Part shown: piece after piece, positions 1 to 5,356 of the stretch
How positions within the stretch are numbered: position 1 is the first letter of the stretch
How the letters are laid out: the number at the start of each line of letters is the position of its first letter
Assembly (NCBI GenBank): GCA_020442095.1
Contig: JAGRKY010000307.1
Location: 1-7,066, forward strand
DNA length: 7,066 bases
Origin: Bauldia sp.
Lineage (GTDB): Bacteria; Pseudomonadota; Alphaproteobacteria; Rhizobiales; Kaistiaceae
Reading direction: 5' to 3'
Notes under the pieces: generated by a model
Seen by the model: the letters and a program-made list of their open reading frames with translations, nothing else
What the model was told of the DNA's origin: nothing
Database searches by the model: none
Made by a program: the position numbers and the translations under genes

Positions 1-260
1 TCGGCATGGGCGTCCTGCCGCTGGTCTTCGAGAACGGCCTGTCCTGGCGGGAACTCGGCCTCGACGGCAGCGAGACGGTGACTATCGCCGGCATCGCGGA
101 AGGGCTGAAGCCACGCCAGACGCTGGAAGCGGAGATCAAGTTCGCCGACGGATCGGTGAAGGTGGTGCCGTTGCTCTGCCGCATCGATACCCTCGACGAG
201 CTCGAATACTTCAACAATGGCGGGATTCTGCAATACGTGCTGCGGCGGCTGGCGGCCTGA
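1..260 (+). CDS. acnA: Aconitate hydratase, C-terminal fragment (gene starts outside window)
   Basis: This is the end of aconitase A, the cytosolic iron-sulfur enzyme that interconverts citrate and isocitrate in the TCA cycle. The open frame enters from the left edge (first full codon at base 3) and stops with TGA at 258-260, giving about 85 residues. The visible part is the end of the swivel domain: GMGVLPLVF near the start, an LDG turn, then a tail containing CRIDTLDELEYFNNGGILQYV, which is highly characteristic of AcnA/IRP-type aconitases and includes the conserved Arg and the NNGGIL block. The cluster-binding cysteines lie upstream, outside the window. The 137 bases after the stop show no hairpin with a T tract, so read-through into the DUF1223 gene is possible. 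The family call is secure; completeness cannot be judged. Confidence 0.95.
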   Translation, partial: GMGVLPLVFENGLSWRELGLDGSETVTIAGIAEGLKPRQTLEAEIKFADGSVKVVPLLCRIDTLDELEYFNNGGILQYVLRRLAA

Positions 261-397
261 GCCTGCAGGTTGACGCGCCTCTCACCCGAACGTGACTCGC
301 ATTTGAGACAAGCCGCCCATAACTTGCCACCGTGACGGGTTGCCGGCTAAGCGACCCGGAACGGTTTGGCAGGGTTCTTCAGATCCGGACCAGGATA

Positions 398-1141
398 GTG
401 AGCACAGCAACCAAGACCATTGCGGCATTGGTTCTCGGCGCCGGCCTCGCGGCCGGAACGCCCGTGCTCGCCACCGAGACCAAGGCCGTGGTCGAGCTGT
501 TCACCAGCCAGGGATGCTCTTCCTGTCCGCCGGCCGACGCGCTGATCGCCGAATACGCCCAGCGCGACGATATCCTCGCCCTCTCCTATCCGGTCGATTA
601 CTGGGACTATCTCGGCTGGAAGGACACGCTCGCCAGCCATGAGAATACCGAACGCCAGCGCTCCTATGCGGCCGCCCGCGGCGATCGCCAGGTCTATACG
701 CCGCAGGTCGTCGTCAACGGCCGGGAGCACATGGTCGGCAGCAACAAATCCGCGATCGACGGCGCTATCGACCGGCTTTCCGGCTCACTCAGCGTGCCGA
801 TCACGATGACCGCCGGTTCGGACACCACCAAGGTGACGATCGGCGCGGCGAACAACGGGACGCCCGACAAGGGCATGATCTGGCTCGCCATGTATGACGA
901 CCCGGTCACCGTGCCGATCGGACGTGGCGAGAACACCGGCAAGACGATCACCTACACCAATGTCGTCCGCAAACTCCGCCCGATCGCCATGTGGAAGGGC
1001 GAGGAGATGACGGTCGAACTGCCGAAGAGCGAGATGATGCACGCCGACGTTTCGCGCTGCGCGGTGATCCTGCAGACCGAGCTTCCCGACGGACTGCCGG
1101 GGCCGATCCTCGGCGCCGCCGCGATCGACTACGAAAACTAG
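398..1141 (+). CDS. Exported DUF1223 family protein, thioredoxin-like fold with CxxC motif
   Basis: This is a DUF1223 protein, about 247 residues from the GTG at 398. The N-terminus looks like a cleavable signal peptide: a Lys near residue 6, the hydrophobic stretch TIAALVLGAGLAAG, and a likely cut after PVLA, so the product should be periplasmic or outer-surface. The mature part opens with a thioredoxin-like strand, then TSQGCSSCPPAD, whose CxxC cysteines are at residues 40 and 43. The family-typical DYWDYLGWKD follows at 67-76, and VYTPQVVVNG at about 100-109 contains the probable cis-proline (Pro102). A redox or metal-binding role is inferred from these motifs; no reaction is established. 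An in-frame GTG at 332 would add 22 residues without signal-peptide character. Neither start has a convincing Shine-Dalgarno sequence (only AGGA at 392-395, very close to 398), so I chose 398 for the signal peptide. The gene is convergent with htpG, with 33 bases between them. Confidence 0.88.
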   Translation: MSTATKTIAALVLGAGLAAGTPVLATETKAVVELFTSQGCSSCPPADALIAEYAQRDDILALSYPVDYWDYLGWKDTLASHENTERQRSYAAARGDRQVYTPQVVVNGREHMVGSNKSAIDGAIDRLSGSLSVPITMTAGSDTTKVTIGAANNGTPDKGMIWLAMYDDPVTVPIGRGENTGKTITYTNVVRKLRPIAMWKGEEMTVELPKSEMMHADVSRCAVILQTELPDGLPGPILGAAAIDYEN

Positions 1142-1174
1142 GCTTCCCGCACAGCGACGAAGTGACGGCCGGCC

Positions 1175-3061
1175 CTAGCCGAGCGCCGCCGCCAGCAGCT
1201 TGCCGACCCGCGCGACATGGTCGGCCGGGTTCTCCGGCGCTTCGCCGTCGAGGATACGCGCCTCGCCGTAAAGCAGCACCGCCGCGTCCTCCAGCGTTTC
1301 CGACTTGCCGCCGGCGGCCGCCTTCTCGGCAAGCCCCTTGATCAGGGCGTGGCCGGGATTGAGTTCGAGCACCGGCGCCGCGCGCAGCATCGCCTGGTTC
1401 TGGGCGGACAGGAGCTTCTCGAGCTGGCGGTCCGGTCCGGCATCGCCCGCAACCAGGCAGACAGGGCTCGCGGTCAGCCGCGACGAGGCGCGGACATCGC
1501 TGACCCGGTCGCCGAGCGTCTGCTTGAACAGCGCGGCGAGCGTCGCGACCGCGCTGTCGCTCGCGTCGTCCGTCTCCGCCTCGCCCTCGGCGACGGGGAC
1601 CTTATCGAGATCCGCTGCGCCTTGGGTCACCGACTGGAACGGCTTGCCGTCAAAGCCGAGCGCGGTCCTGACCCAGAAGGCATCGACCGGATCGGAAAGA
1701 AGCAGGACCTCGATGCCGCGCTTCGCGAAGCCCTCGAGCTGGGGCGACGCCTTGATCGCGTCGAGATCGTCGCCGAGCGCGTAGTAGATGGCGGTCTGGT
1801 TGGGGCGGAGGTCGGCGACATAGTCGGCAAGACTCCGCCAGCCATCGCCCTTCGTCGTGCGGAAGCGGGCGATCTTGTAGATGCCGTCGCGCCGCTCGGC
1901 ATCCTCGTAGAGGCCTTCCTTGATCACCGCGCCAAAGGCGGTCCACACCTTCTCGAAGGTCTCGCCGTCGCTCTCGGCGAGCTTGTCGAGGTCGGCGAGG
2001 ATGCGGCTGGTGACTCCCTTGCCGATCGCCTCGAGGATCGGGTTCTTCTGCAGCATCTCGCGGGAGAGATTGAGCGGCAGGTCCTCCGAGTCGATGACGC
2101 CCCGGACGAAGCGCAGCCAGCCGGGCAGGATCGCGGCCTCGTCGGTGATATAGACCCGGCGGACATAGAGGCGGACCCGGCCGCGGCGCTCGGGATCGAA
2201 GAGATCGAAGGGCCGCATCGAGGGCACGAAGAGGAGCACCGAATATTCGTGCCGCCCTTCCGCCTTGTAGTGGATGGTCAGCGCCGGCTCGTCATACTGG
2301 CCGCTGACATGGCCGTAGAACTCGGCATATTCGCTTTCCGCGACGGCCGACTTCGCCTTGCGCCACAGCGCGCTGCCATCGGCCAGCGACTTCTCGCCGA
2401 CGCCATCGCCGCCGATCCGGAGCCAGATCGGCACCGGGACATGGGCCGAATACTCGGCGACTACCCGTTCGATCTTCGCCTGCTCGGCATAGTCCTTGGC
2501 GTCGTCCTTGAGGGTCAGCAGCACCCGCGTGCCGCGGGCGGGCGCCTCCTCGACCGGCACCGGCTCGAGCTGGAAGGTGCCGGCGCCATCCGACCACCAG
2601 CGCCAGGCCTCGTCGGAGCCGGCGCGGCGCGATACGACCTCGACCGAGGACGCGACCATGAAGGCGGAATAGAAGCCGACGCCGAACTGGCCGATCAGCG
2701 CCGATCCCTCGCCGCCGGCAGCGCCCTCGAGAAAAGCGCGGGTACCCGACCGGGCGATGGTGCCAAGATTGCCGACCAGCTCCTCCCGGTCCATGCCGAT
2801 GCCATTGTCCTCGACAAGCAGTGTGCCGCCGGTCCTGTCGGCAGAAAGGACGATCTTGAAGTCGGGGTCGTCGCCGAGCAGGTCCGGCTCCTGCAGCGCC
2901 GTCATCCTCAGCTTCTCGCAGGCATCGGCGGCGTTGGATATCAGTTCGCGCAGGAAGACGTCCCGGTTCGAATAGACCGAGTGCACCATTAGCGAGAGGA
3001 GCCTGGTGACCTCCGCCTCGAAGCGAAGGGTTTCGCCAGCCTGGTCCTTTTGCTCAGCCAT
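1175..3061 (-). CDS. htpG: Molecular chaperone HtpG (bacterial Hsp90)
   Basis: HtpG is the cytosolic ATP-dependent dimeric Hsp90 chaperone that remodels client proteins, often with DnaK. The product is 628 residues, close to the E. coli length of 624. The N-terminal GHKL ATPase domain is intact: the catalytic Glu39 and Mg-binding Asn43 lie in ELISNAADA, Asp85 in the DNGIGM block (85-90) contacts adenine, NLGTIARSGT follows (98-107), and the GQFGVGFYSAF lid hinge is at 124-134. The middle domain carries LNLSREMLQ (330-338), whose Arg334 matches the ATP-contacting arginine. The C-terminal dimerisation domain runs to AAALG. There is no C-terminal MEEVD, as expected for bacteria. The ATG at 3061 has AGGGA about 9 bases upstream as ribosome binding site, and a GAGG directly touching the ATG. 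A heat-shock-type promoter lies at 3107-3135. The gene is convergent with DUF1223 and divergent from DUF2794. Confidence 0.97.
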   Translation of the reverse strand: MAEQKDQAGETLRFEAEVTRLLSLMVHSVYSNRDVFLRELISNAADACEKLRMTALQEPDLLGDDPDFKIVLSADRTGGTLLVEDNGIGMDREELVGNLGTIARSGTRAFLEGAAGGEGSALIGQFGVGFYSAFMVASSVEVVSRRAGSDEAWRWWSDGAGTFQLEPVPVEEAPARGTRVLLTLKDDAKDYAEQAKIERVVAEYSAHVPVPIWLRIGGDGVGEKSLADGSALWRKAKSAVAESEYAEFYGHVSGQYDEPALTIHYKAEGRHEYSVLLFVPSMRPFDLFDPERRGRVRLYVRRVYITDEAAILPGWLRFVRGVIDSEDLPLNLSREMLQKNPILEAIGKGVTSRILADLDKLAESDGETFEKVWTAFGAVIKEGLYEDAERRDGIYKIARFRTTKGDGWRSLADYVADLRPNQTAIYYALGDDLDAIKASPQLEGFAKRGIEVLLLSDPVDAFWVRTALGFDGKPFQSVTQGAADLDKVPVAEGEAETDDASDSAVATLAALFKQTLGDRVSDVRASSRLTASPVCLVAGDAGPDRQLEKLLSAQNQAMLRAAPVLELNPGHALIKGLAEKAAAGGKSETLEDAAVLLYGEARILDGEAPENPADHVARVGKLLAAALG

Positions 3062-3100
3062 CCTCGAAAATCCCTGAATCCCAGCAGAAAATGCGTTCGG

Positions 3101-3116
3101 CCGGTGATATCGCCGG
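3101..3116. repeat. 16-base near-perfect palindrome over the htpG -10 region
   Basis: The bases read CCGGTGATATCGCCGG. The two 8-base halves are inverted copies with a single mismatched pair, centred on GATATC. The palindrome covers the proposed htpG -10 element (3107-3112) and the likely start of transcription. It could be a repressor site or a short hairpin at the mRNA 5' end, or simply chance in GC-rich DNA. No regulator is recognised from it. Confidence 0.5.
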
Positions 3117-3135
3117 TCGACGGGCGGGATTCAAG
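3107..3135 (-). promoter_or_regulatory. Heat-shock (RpoH, sigma-32) type promoter of htpG
   Basis: Read on the minus strand, CTTGAA (3135-3130) is followed by exactly 17 bases and then CGATAT (3112-3107). This fits the known alphaproteobacterial RpoH pattern of CTTGAA or CTTGAC, about 17 bases, then a C-rich element ending in ATAT. Transcription would start near base 3100, leaving a leader of about 39 bases that contains the AGGGA ribosome binding site. htpG is a classical RpoH target, which supports the reading. The start site itself is inferred. Confidence 0.7.
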
Positions 3136-3141
3136 GCGATG

Positions 3142-3173
3142 GAAAAGAAAATGGCCGGCACTGGGCCGGCCAT
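3142..3173 (-). terminator. Rho-independent terminator, minus strand, upstream of the htpG promoter
   Basis: A perfect 9-bp stem pairs ATGGCCGGC (3151-3159) with GCCGGCCAT (3165-3173) around a 5-base loop. On the minus strand the stem is followed directly by TTTCTTTTCC (3150-3141), a good U tract. On the plus strand only a short TTG follows, so the minus direction is favoured. It sits just before the htpG promoter and would insulate htpG from upstream transcription. There is no protein gene upstream on the minus strand for it to end, which is why an RNA gene is proposed there. The ATGGCCGG...CCGGCCAT shape also resembles short palindromic repeats scattered between genes in Hyphomicrobiales. 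Confidence 0.65.
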
Positions 3174-3222
3174 TTGTACCTCGGTACACGCACTAAAGTG
3201 GTTCGGTCCAGCAAAAGGCCCC

Positions 3223-3238
3223 GGGGGGCTGGGGGGCT
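3223..3238. repeat. Tandem duplication of GGGGGGCT
   Basis: Two perfect head-to-tail copies of the 8-base unit GGGGGGCT occupy 3223-3230 and 3231-3238. They follow a CCCC run (3219-3222), so the first G tract can fold back on it. On the minus strand they read as two CCCCCC runs within the candidate small RNA. Such units are prone to replication slippage and may vary in number between strains. Confidence 0.8.
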
Positions 3239-3404
3239 GAGAGTTACCGACGCCTCCGCCGAACCGAACCGTCTGAGGCAACTGTCATAAGATCGTCGGT
3301 CAAAGTGGCCGGCCAACGGCCGAATATGGGCGAAATCGTGAAATTTGACGGCCGGTGGAAATCCCCAGGGCGTCCAGGGCCTTGGCGATCTCTGAAGCCG
3401 GGGC

Positions 3405-3433
3405 TTGCCATGACCCGCCAGCGGAGCAATCAT
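3405..3433 (+). promoter_or_regulatory. Possible housekeeping promoter of the DUF2794 gene
   Basis: TTGCCA (3405-3410) is separated by 17 bases from AATCAT (3428-3433). The first differs from the TTGACA consensus at one position and the second from TATAAT at two. Transcription would begin near 3440, just ahead of the ribosome binding site at 3448-3453. Matches of this quality can arise by chance, so this is only the best candidate in the gap. Confidence 0.35.
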
Positions 3434-3459
3434 GACACCAGGATGACGGAGGATCGCTG

Positions 3460-3849
3460 ATGAGAGAGGTGGACGACGAAGAGTCCTTCGGCGGCGGGGC
3501 CGTTTTCGCCCTGGCCGCCCGAAATCAGACCCACTCCACGACAATGAGCCAGACGATCAGCTTCGATCGCCGGGAGCTCAACCAGATCCTCAAGGTCTAC
3601 GGTCGCAAGGTCGCCGATGGAGAATGGCGGGACTACGCCATCGACCACCTGAGGGAACGGGCGGTTTTTTCGATTTTCCGCCGCACCTCCGAAATGCCGC
3701 TCTACCGGATCGTCAAACAGCCCAAGCTCGCCCGCCGCCAGGGCGCCTATTCGCTGGTCGCAGCGACCGGGCTGATCCTCAAGCGCGGCCACGATCTCGG
3801 CAACGTGCTGCGTTTCCTCGACCGGCCGCTCAAGCTGGTCTCGGCCTGA
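3460..3849 (+). CDS. DUF2794 domain-containing protein
   Basis: This is a 129-residue protein of the DUF2794 family, small soluble proteins of unknown function found mainly in alphaproteobacteria. The conserved core starts at about residue 34 with FDRRELNQIL. It continues through DGEWRDYAIDHLRERAVFSIF, RRTSEMPLYRIVKQPKLARRQ and the GAYSLVAATGLILKRGH block, and ends with a leucine-rich tail. There is no signal peptide or membrane segment. The ATG at 3460 is preceded by a near-ideal GGAGGA (3448-3453) with a 6-base gap. The later ATG at 3544, just before the core, has no comparable site, so the longer form is chosen. The first 33 or so residues are acidic and low in recognisable features, as expected for the variable N-terminus of the family. 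The gene is divergent from htpG, and its TGA lies 3 bases from the stop codon of the convergent acetyltransferase gene. No function can be assigned from the sequence. Confidence 0.92.
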   Translation: MREVDDEESFGGGAVFALAARNQTHSTTMSQTISFDRRELNQILKVYGRKVADGEWRDYAIDHLRERAVFSIFRRTSEMPLYRIVKQPKLARRQGAYSLVAATGLILKRGHDLGNVLRFLDRPLKLVSA

Positions 3850-3852
3850 CGG

Positions 3853-4383
3853 CTACCCGATCGGCGGCGTGGTGTCGCCCGGGCCAAGCGGCCGCTGCAT
3901 CAGGACGCTGTCGAGCCATCGCCCGAACTTGTAACCGACCGAGGTCAGCGTCCCGACCGGCACGAAGCCCTCGGCACGATGCAGGCCGATCGAGGCGGCA
4001 TGGGCAGAATCGCCGATCACCGCTACCATCTGGCGGAATCCAAGCCTTTCGCTGTCCTCGACAAGACGCCTGAGCAGGGCGCGGCCGACACCCCGGCCGC
4101 GGGCGGGCGCGGCGATATAGACCGTGTCCTCGACAGTGAAGCGGTAGGCCGGGCGCAGACGATACGGCCCGGCATAGGCATAGCCGAGGATTTCGCCCTC
4201 ATGCTCCGCGACGATGACCGGGAAGCCGGCCTCGACGAGCGACGAAATCCGCCGCGCCATCTCCGCCTCGCCGGGCGGCTCGATCTCGAAGCTGGCGGTG
4301 CCGGTGAGGACGGCGTCGCCGTAGATCGCGGCGATGACCGGGATGTCCTGCGGGCTGACGGGGCGGAGAGTCGGGGCGGTCAT
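3853..4383 (-). CDS. GNAT family N-acetyltransferase, phosphinothricin/L-amino-acid acetyltransferase-like
   Basis: This is a single-domain GNAT enzyme of about 176 residues, expected to move an acetyl group from acetyl-CoA to a small amine in the cytosol. The acetyl-CoA binding motif A is clear: ARGRGVGRALLRRL, about residues 92-105. The C-terminal SIGLHRAEGF and VGYKFGRWLDSVLMQ blocks match the Pat/YncA (MnaT) group, whose members acetylate phosphinothricin, methionine sulfone or related amino acids; the substrate here is unknown. Many relatives carry Asn where this protein has His in AHAASIGLH, a possible substitution worth aligning. The start is uncertain: ATG at 4383 is used, but an in-frame GTG at 4398 would add five residues. 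Neither has a good Shine-Dalgarno sequence. The GTG lies two bases beyond the T tract of the upstream terminator, which makes it less attractive. The stop codon is 3 bases from that of convergent DUF2794. Confidence 0.9.
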   Translation of the reverse strand: MTAPTLRPVSPQDIPVIAAIYGDAVLTGTASFEIEPPGEAEMARRISSLVEAGFPVIVAEHEGEILGYAYAGPYRLRPAYRFTVEDTVYIAAPARGRGVGRALLRRLVEDSERLGFRQMVAVIGDSAHAASIGLHRAEGFVPVGTLTSVGYKFGRWLDSVLMQRPLGPGDTTPPIG

Positions 4384-4399
4384 TCGCGGATCAGGCACG

Positions 4400-4426
4400 A
4401 AAAAGGGCGCGGCCGAAGCCGCGCCC
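4400..4426 (-). terminator. Rho-independent terminator of the BI-1 family gene
   Basis: A perfect 9-bp GC stem pairs GGGCGCGGC (4405-4413) with GCCGCGCCC (4418-4426). On the minus strand the loop is TTCG, an extra-stable tetraloop, and TTTTT (4404-4400) follows at once. It lies 25 bases after the BI-1 stop codon and just before the acetyltransferase start, so it should end BI-1 transcription and limit read-through into that gene. On the plus strand the stem is followed by TTAT only, so any action there would be weak. Confidence 0.88.
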
Positions 4427-4451
4427 TTATAGCAGTTTCCGTTTCCTGCGC

Positions 4452-5222
4452 TTAGCGGCGGTCGCCGAAGAGCTGCAGCAGGAACAGGAAGATGTTGATG
4501 AAGTCGAGATAGAGCGTCAGCGCGCCCATGATCGCCTTCCGGCCAGCGACGGTACCGTCGTCGTTGACGCTGTACATCTCCTTGATCTTCTGGGTGTCGT
4601 AGGCGGTGAGGCCGACGAAGATCAGCACGCCGATCACCGAGATGGCGAAGGCGAGCGCGCTGGAAGCCAGGAAGATGTTGACGACCATCGCGATGATGAC
4701 GCCGATCAGGCCCATCATCAGGAACGAGCCCATCGCGGTCAGGTCACGCTTCGTCGTGTAGCCCCAGAGGCTCATCGCGCCGAAGGTCGCGGCGGAGATG
4801 AAGAACACCTGGGTGATGCTCGTCGCCGTGTAGACGGCGAAGATCGAGGACAGCGAGACGCCGAGCAGGGCGGCAAACGCCCAGAAGGTCATCTGCGCCG
4901 CGGAAACGCTCATCTTCTGGACCCGGAAGCTCAGGAAGAAGACCATCCCGAGCGGCGCCAGCATGATCACCCAGCGCAGCGGCGAGCCGAACAGGGCATA
5001 GCCGAGGTCCGTCAGGTAAAGGCCGTTGCCGAGCGCGTAGGCGGTCGGCGCGTCGGAGAACGACAGGTTGAACGTGCCAAGTGCAAAGACGCCGGTGAGC
5101 GCGAGGCCCATCAGCATGTAATTGTAGACGCGCAGCATATGCGCGCGCAGACCTTCGTCGATCGCAGGTACGGAGGCGGCATGCGTCCCGTAACGCGCCT
5201 GCTGGTTGTCGTAATTGGCCAT
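4452..5222 (-). CDS. Bax inhibitor-1 (BI-1)/YccA family integral membrane protein
   Basis: This is a 256-residue inner-membrane protein of the BI-1 (UPF0005, TMBIM) family. After a polar N-terminus of about 30 residues come seven predicted membrane segments, near 33-50, 82-99, 110-130, 136-153, 162-182, 185-206 and 232-252. Conserved features include AYDTQKIK (about 207-214), with the Asp209 implicated in proton or calcium sensing in BI-1 proteins, and the C-terminal LYLDFINIFLFLLQLFG. In E. coli the homologue YccA binds FtsH and slows membrane proteolysis; other bacterial members act as pH-sensitive calcium leak channels. Either role here is inference. The ATG at 5222 has a strong AGGAAGGG ribosome binding site about 5 bases upstream; extension to 5312 would give an unlikely 30-residue leader and run over the promoter. 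The gene is transcribed alone, bounded by its own promoter region and terminator. Confidence 0.94.
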   Translation of the reverse strand: MANYDNQQARYGTHAASVPAIDEGLRAHMLRVYNYMLMGLALTGVFALGTFNLSFSDAPTAYALGNGLYLTDLGYALFGSPLRWVIMLAPLGMVFFLSFRVQKMSVSAAQMTFWAFAALLGVSLSSIFAVYTATSITQVFFISAATFGAMSLWGYTTKRDLTAMGSFLMMGLIGVIIAMVVNIFLASSALAFAISVIGVLIFVGLTAYDTQKIKEMYSVNDDGTVAGRKAIMGALTLYLDFINIFLFLLQLFGDRR

Positions 5223-5284
5223 CGAAACCCTTCCTTTTCTCAAGTCTTTTCCGGTTTTGCCCGGAACTCGCAGACTTGCCGACA

Positions 5285-5313
5285 ATATGGGGCCTTGACC
5301 CATCGCAAACAAG
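5285..5313 (-). promoter_or_regulatory. Probable promoter of the BI-1 gene, RpoH-like
   Basis: On the minus strand, CTTGTT (5313-5308), 17 bases, then CCATAT (5290-5285) matches the heat-shock sigma pattern in CTTG and in the whole -10 element. The same bases can be read as a mediocre housekeeping promoter (TTGTTT-N17-CATATT). Transcription would start near 5278, giving a leader of about 55 bases. The spacer is overlapped by the inverted repeat at 5293-5321. Confidence 0.5.
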
Positions 5314-5321
5314 GGTCAAGG
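5293..5321. repeat. Perfect 9-bp inverted repeat CCTTGACCC-N11-GGGTCAAGG
   Basis: The left arm is at 5293-5301 and the right arm at 5313-5321, with 11 bases between them. Arm centres are 20 bases apart, close to two helical turns, as for an operator bound by a dimer on one DNA face. It overlaps the -35 element and spacer of the proposed BI-1 promoter, so bound protein would be expected to block it. It lacks the T tract of a terminator. The binding protein is unknown. Confidence 0.55.
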
Positions 5322-5356
5322 AAGCGTGAAACGCGGCTTCCGTAAACGCTTTCCAG

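Larger units (their letters stand above)
3142..3280 (-). ncRNA. Candidate small structured RNA ending at the 3142-3173 terminator
   Basis: This is a proposal, not a recognised family. A weak promoter can be read on the minus strand: TTGGCC (3316-3311), 18 bases, then TCTTAT (3292-3287), predicting a start near 3280. The transcript would be about 135-140 bases and end at the terminator. Its predicted pairings are GCCTC with GAGGC (3279-3275 with 3256-3252), or alternatively a longer-range GGTTCGGT with ACCGAACC (3270-3263 with 3207-3200); a CCAGC/GCTGG hairpin (3232-3228 with 3212-3208); and a small GTAC hairpin (3187-3176). It contains two CCCCCC runs that could pair with G-rich ribosome binding sites. 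I looked for SRP RNA, 6S, RNase P, tmRNA and tRNA signatures and recognised none. No open reading frame in it looks like a real protein. Confidence 0.35.

Noticed and set aside
261..331. Search for an acnA terminator, including the CCTGCAGG palindrome at 262-269
   Set aside because: The palindrome has no loop space or T tract, and no other stem in this stretch is followed by T residues.
358..362. GGAAC as the -35 of a general stress (EcfG) promoter for DUF1223
   Set aside because: No CGTT occurs 16-17 bases downstream, so the second half of the motif is missing.
1217..2992. 591-codon open frame on the plus strand, antisense to htpG
   Set aside because: Its length is a by-product of GC-rich codon use in htpG. 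The translation is rich in Arg, Gly, Ala and Asp with no recognisable domain, while the opposite strand encodes a complete, motif-perfect HtpG.
3174..3280. tRNA or SRP RNA gene in the GC-rich gap
   Set aside because: GTTCG-like sequences suggested a T arm, but no acceptor, anticodon or D arms can be paired around them, and the conserved SRP tetraloop and asymmetric-loop sequence is missing.
3345..3373. TTGACG at 3345-3350 as the -35 of a DUF2794 promoter
   Set aside because: The sequence 17 bases downstream (GGGCGT) is nothing like a -10 element; the TTGCCA/AATCAT pair at 3405-3433 is better.
3131..3544. 137-codon open frame on the minus strand spanning the gap and the DUF2794 start
   Set aside because: Low-complexity, proline- and arginine-rich product with no family resemblance. 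It overlaps the terminator hairpin, the C-rich repeat and a well-supported gene start.
5223..5312. N-terminal extension of the BI-1 protein by 30 residues
   Set aside because: The extension would cover the probable promoter and inverted repeat, resembles no BI-1 N-terminus, and ignores the strong AGGAAGGG ribosome binding site before the ATG at 5222.
5320..5341. Hairpin GGAAGC...GCTTCC after the permease stop, as its terminator
   Set aside because: The stem is only 6 bp with an irregular interior, and no run of T follows on the minus strand. It could slow RNA polymerase but is not a convincing terminator.
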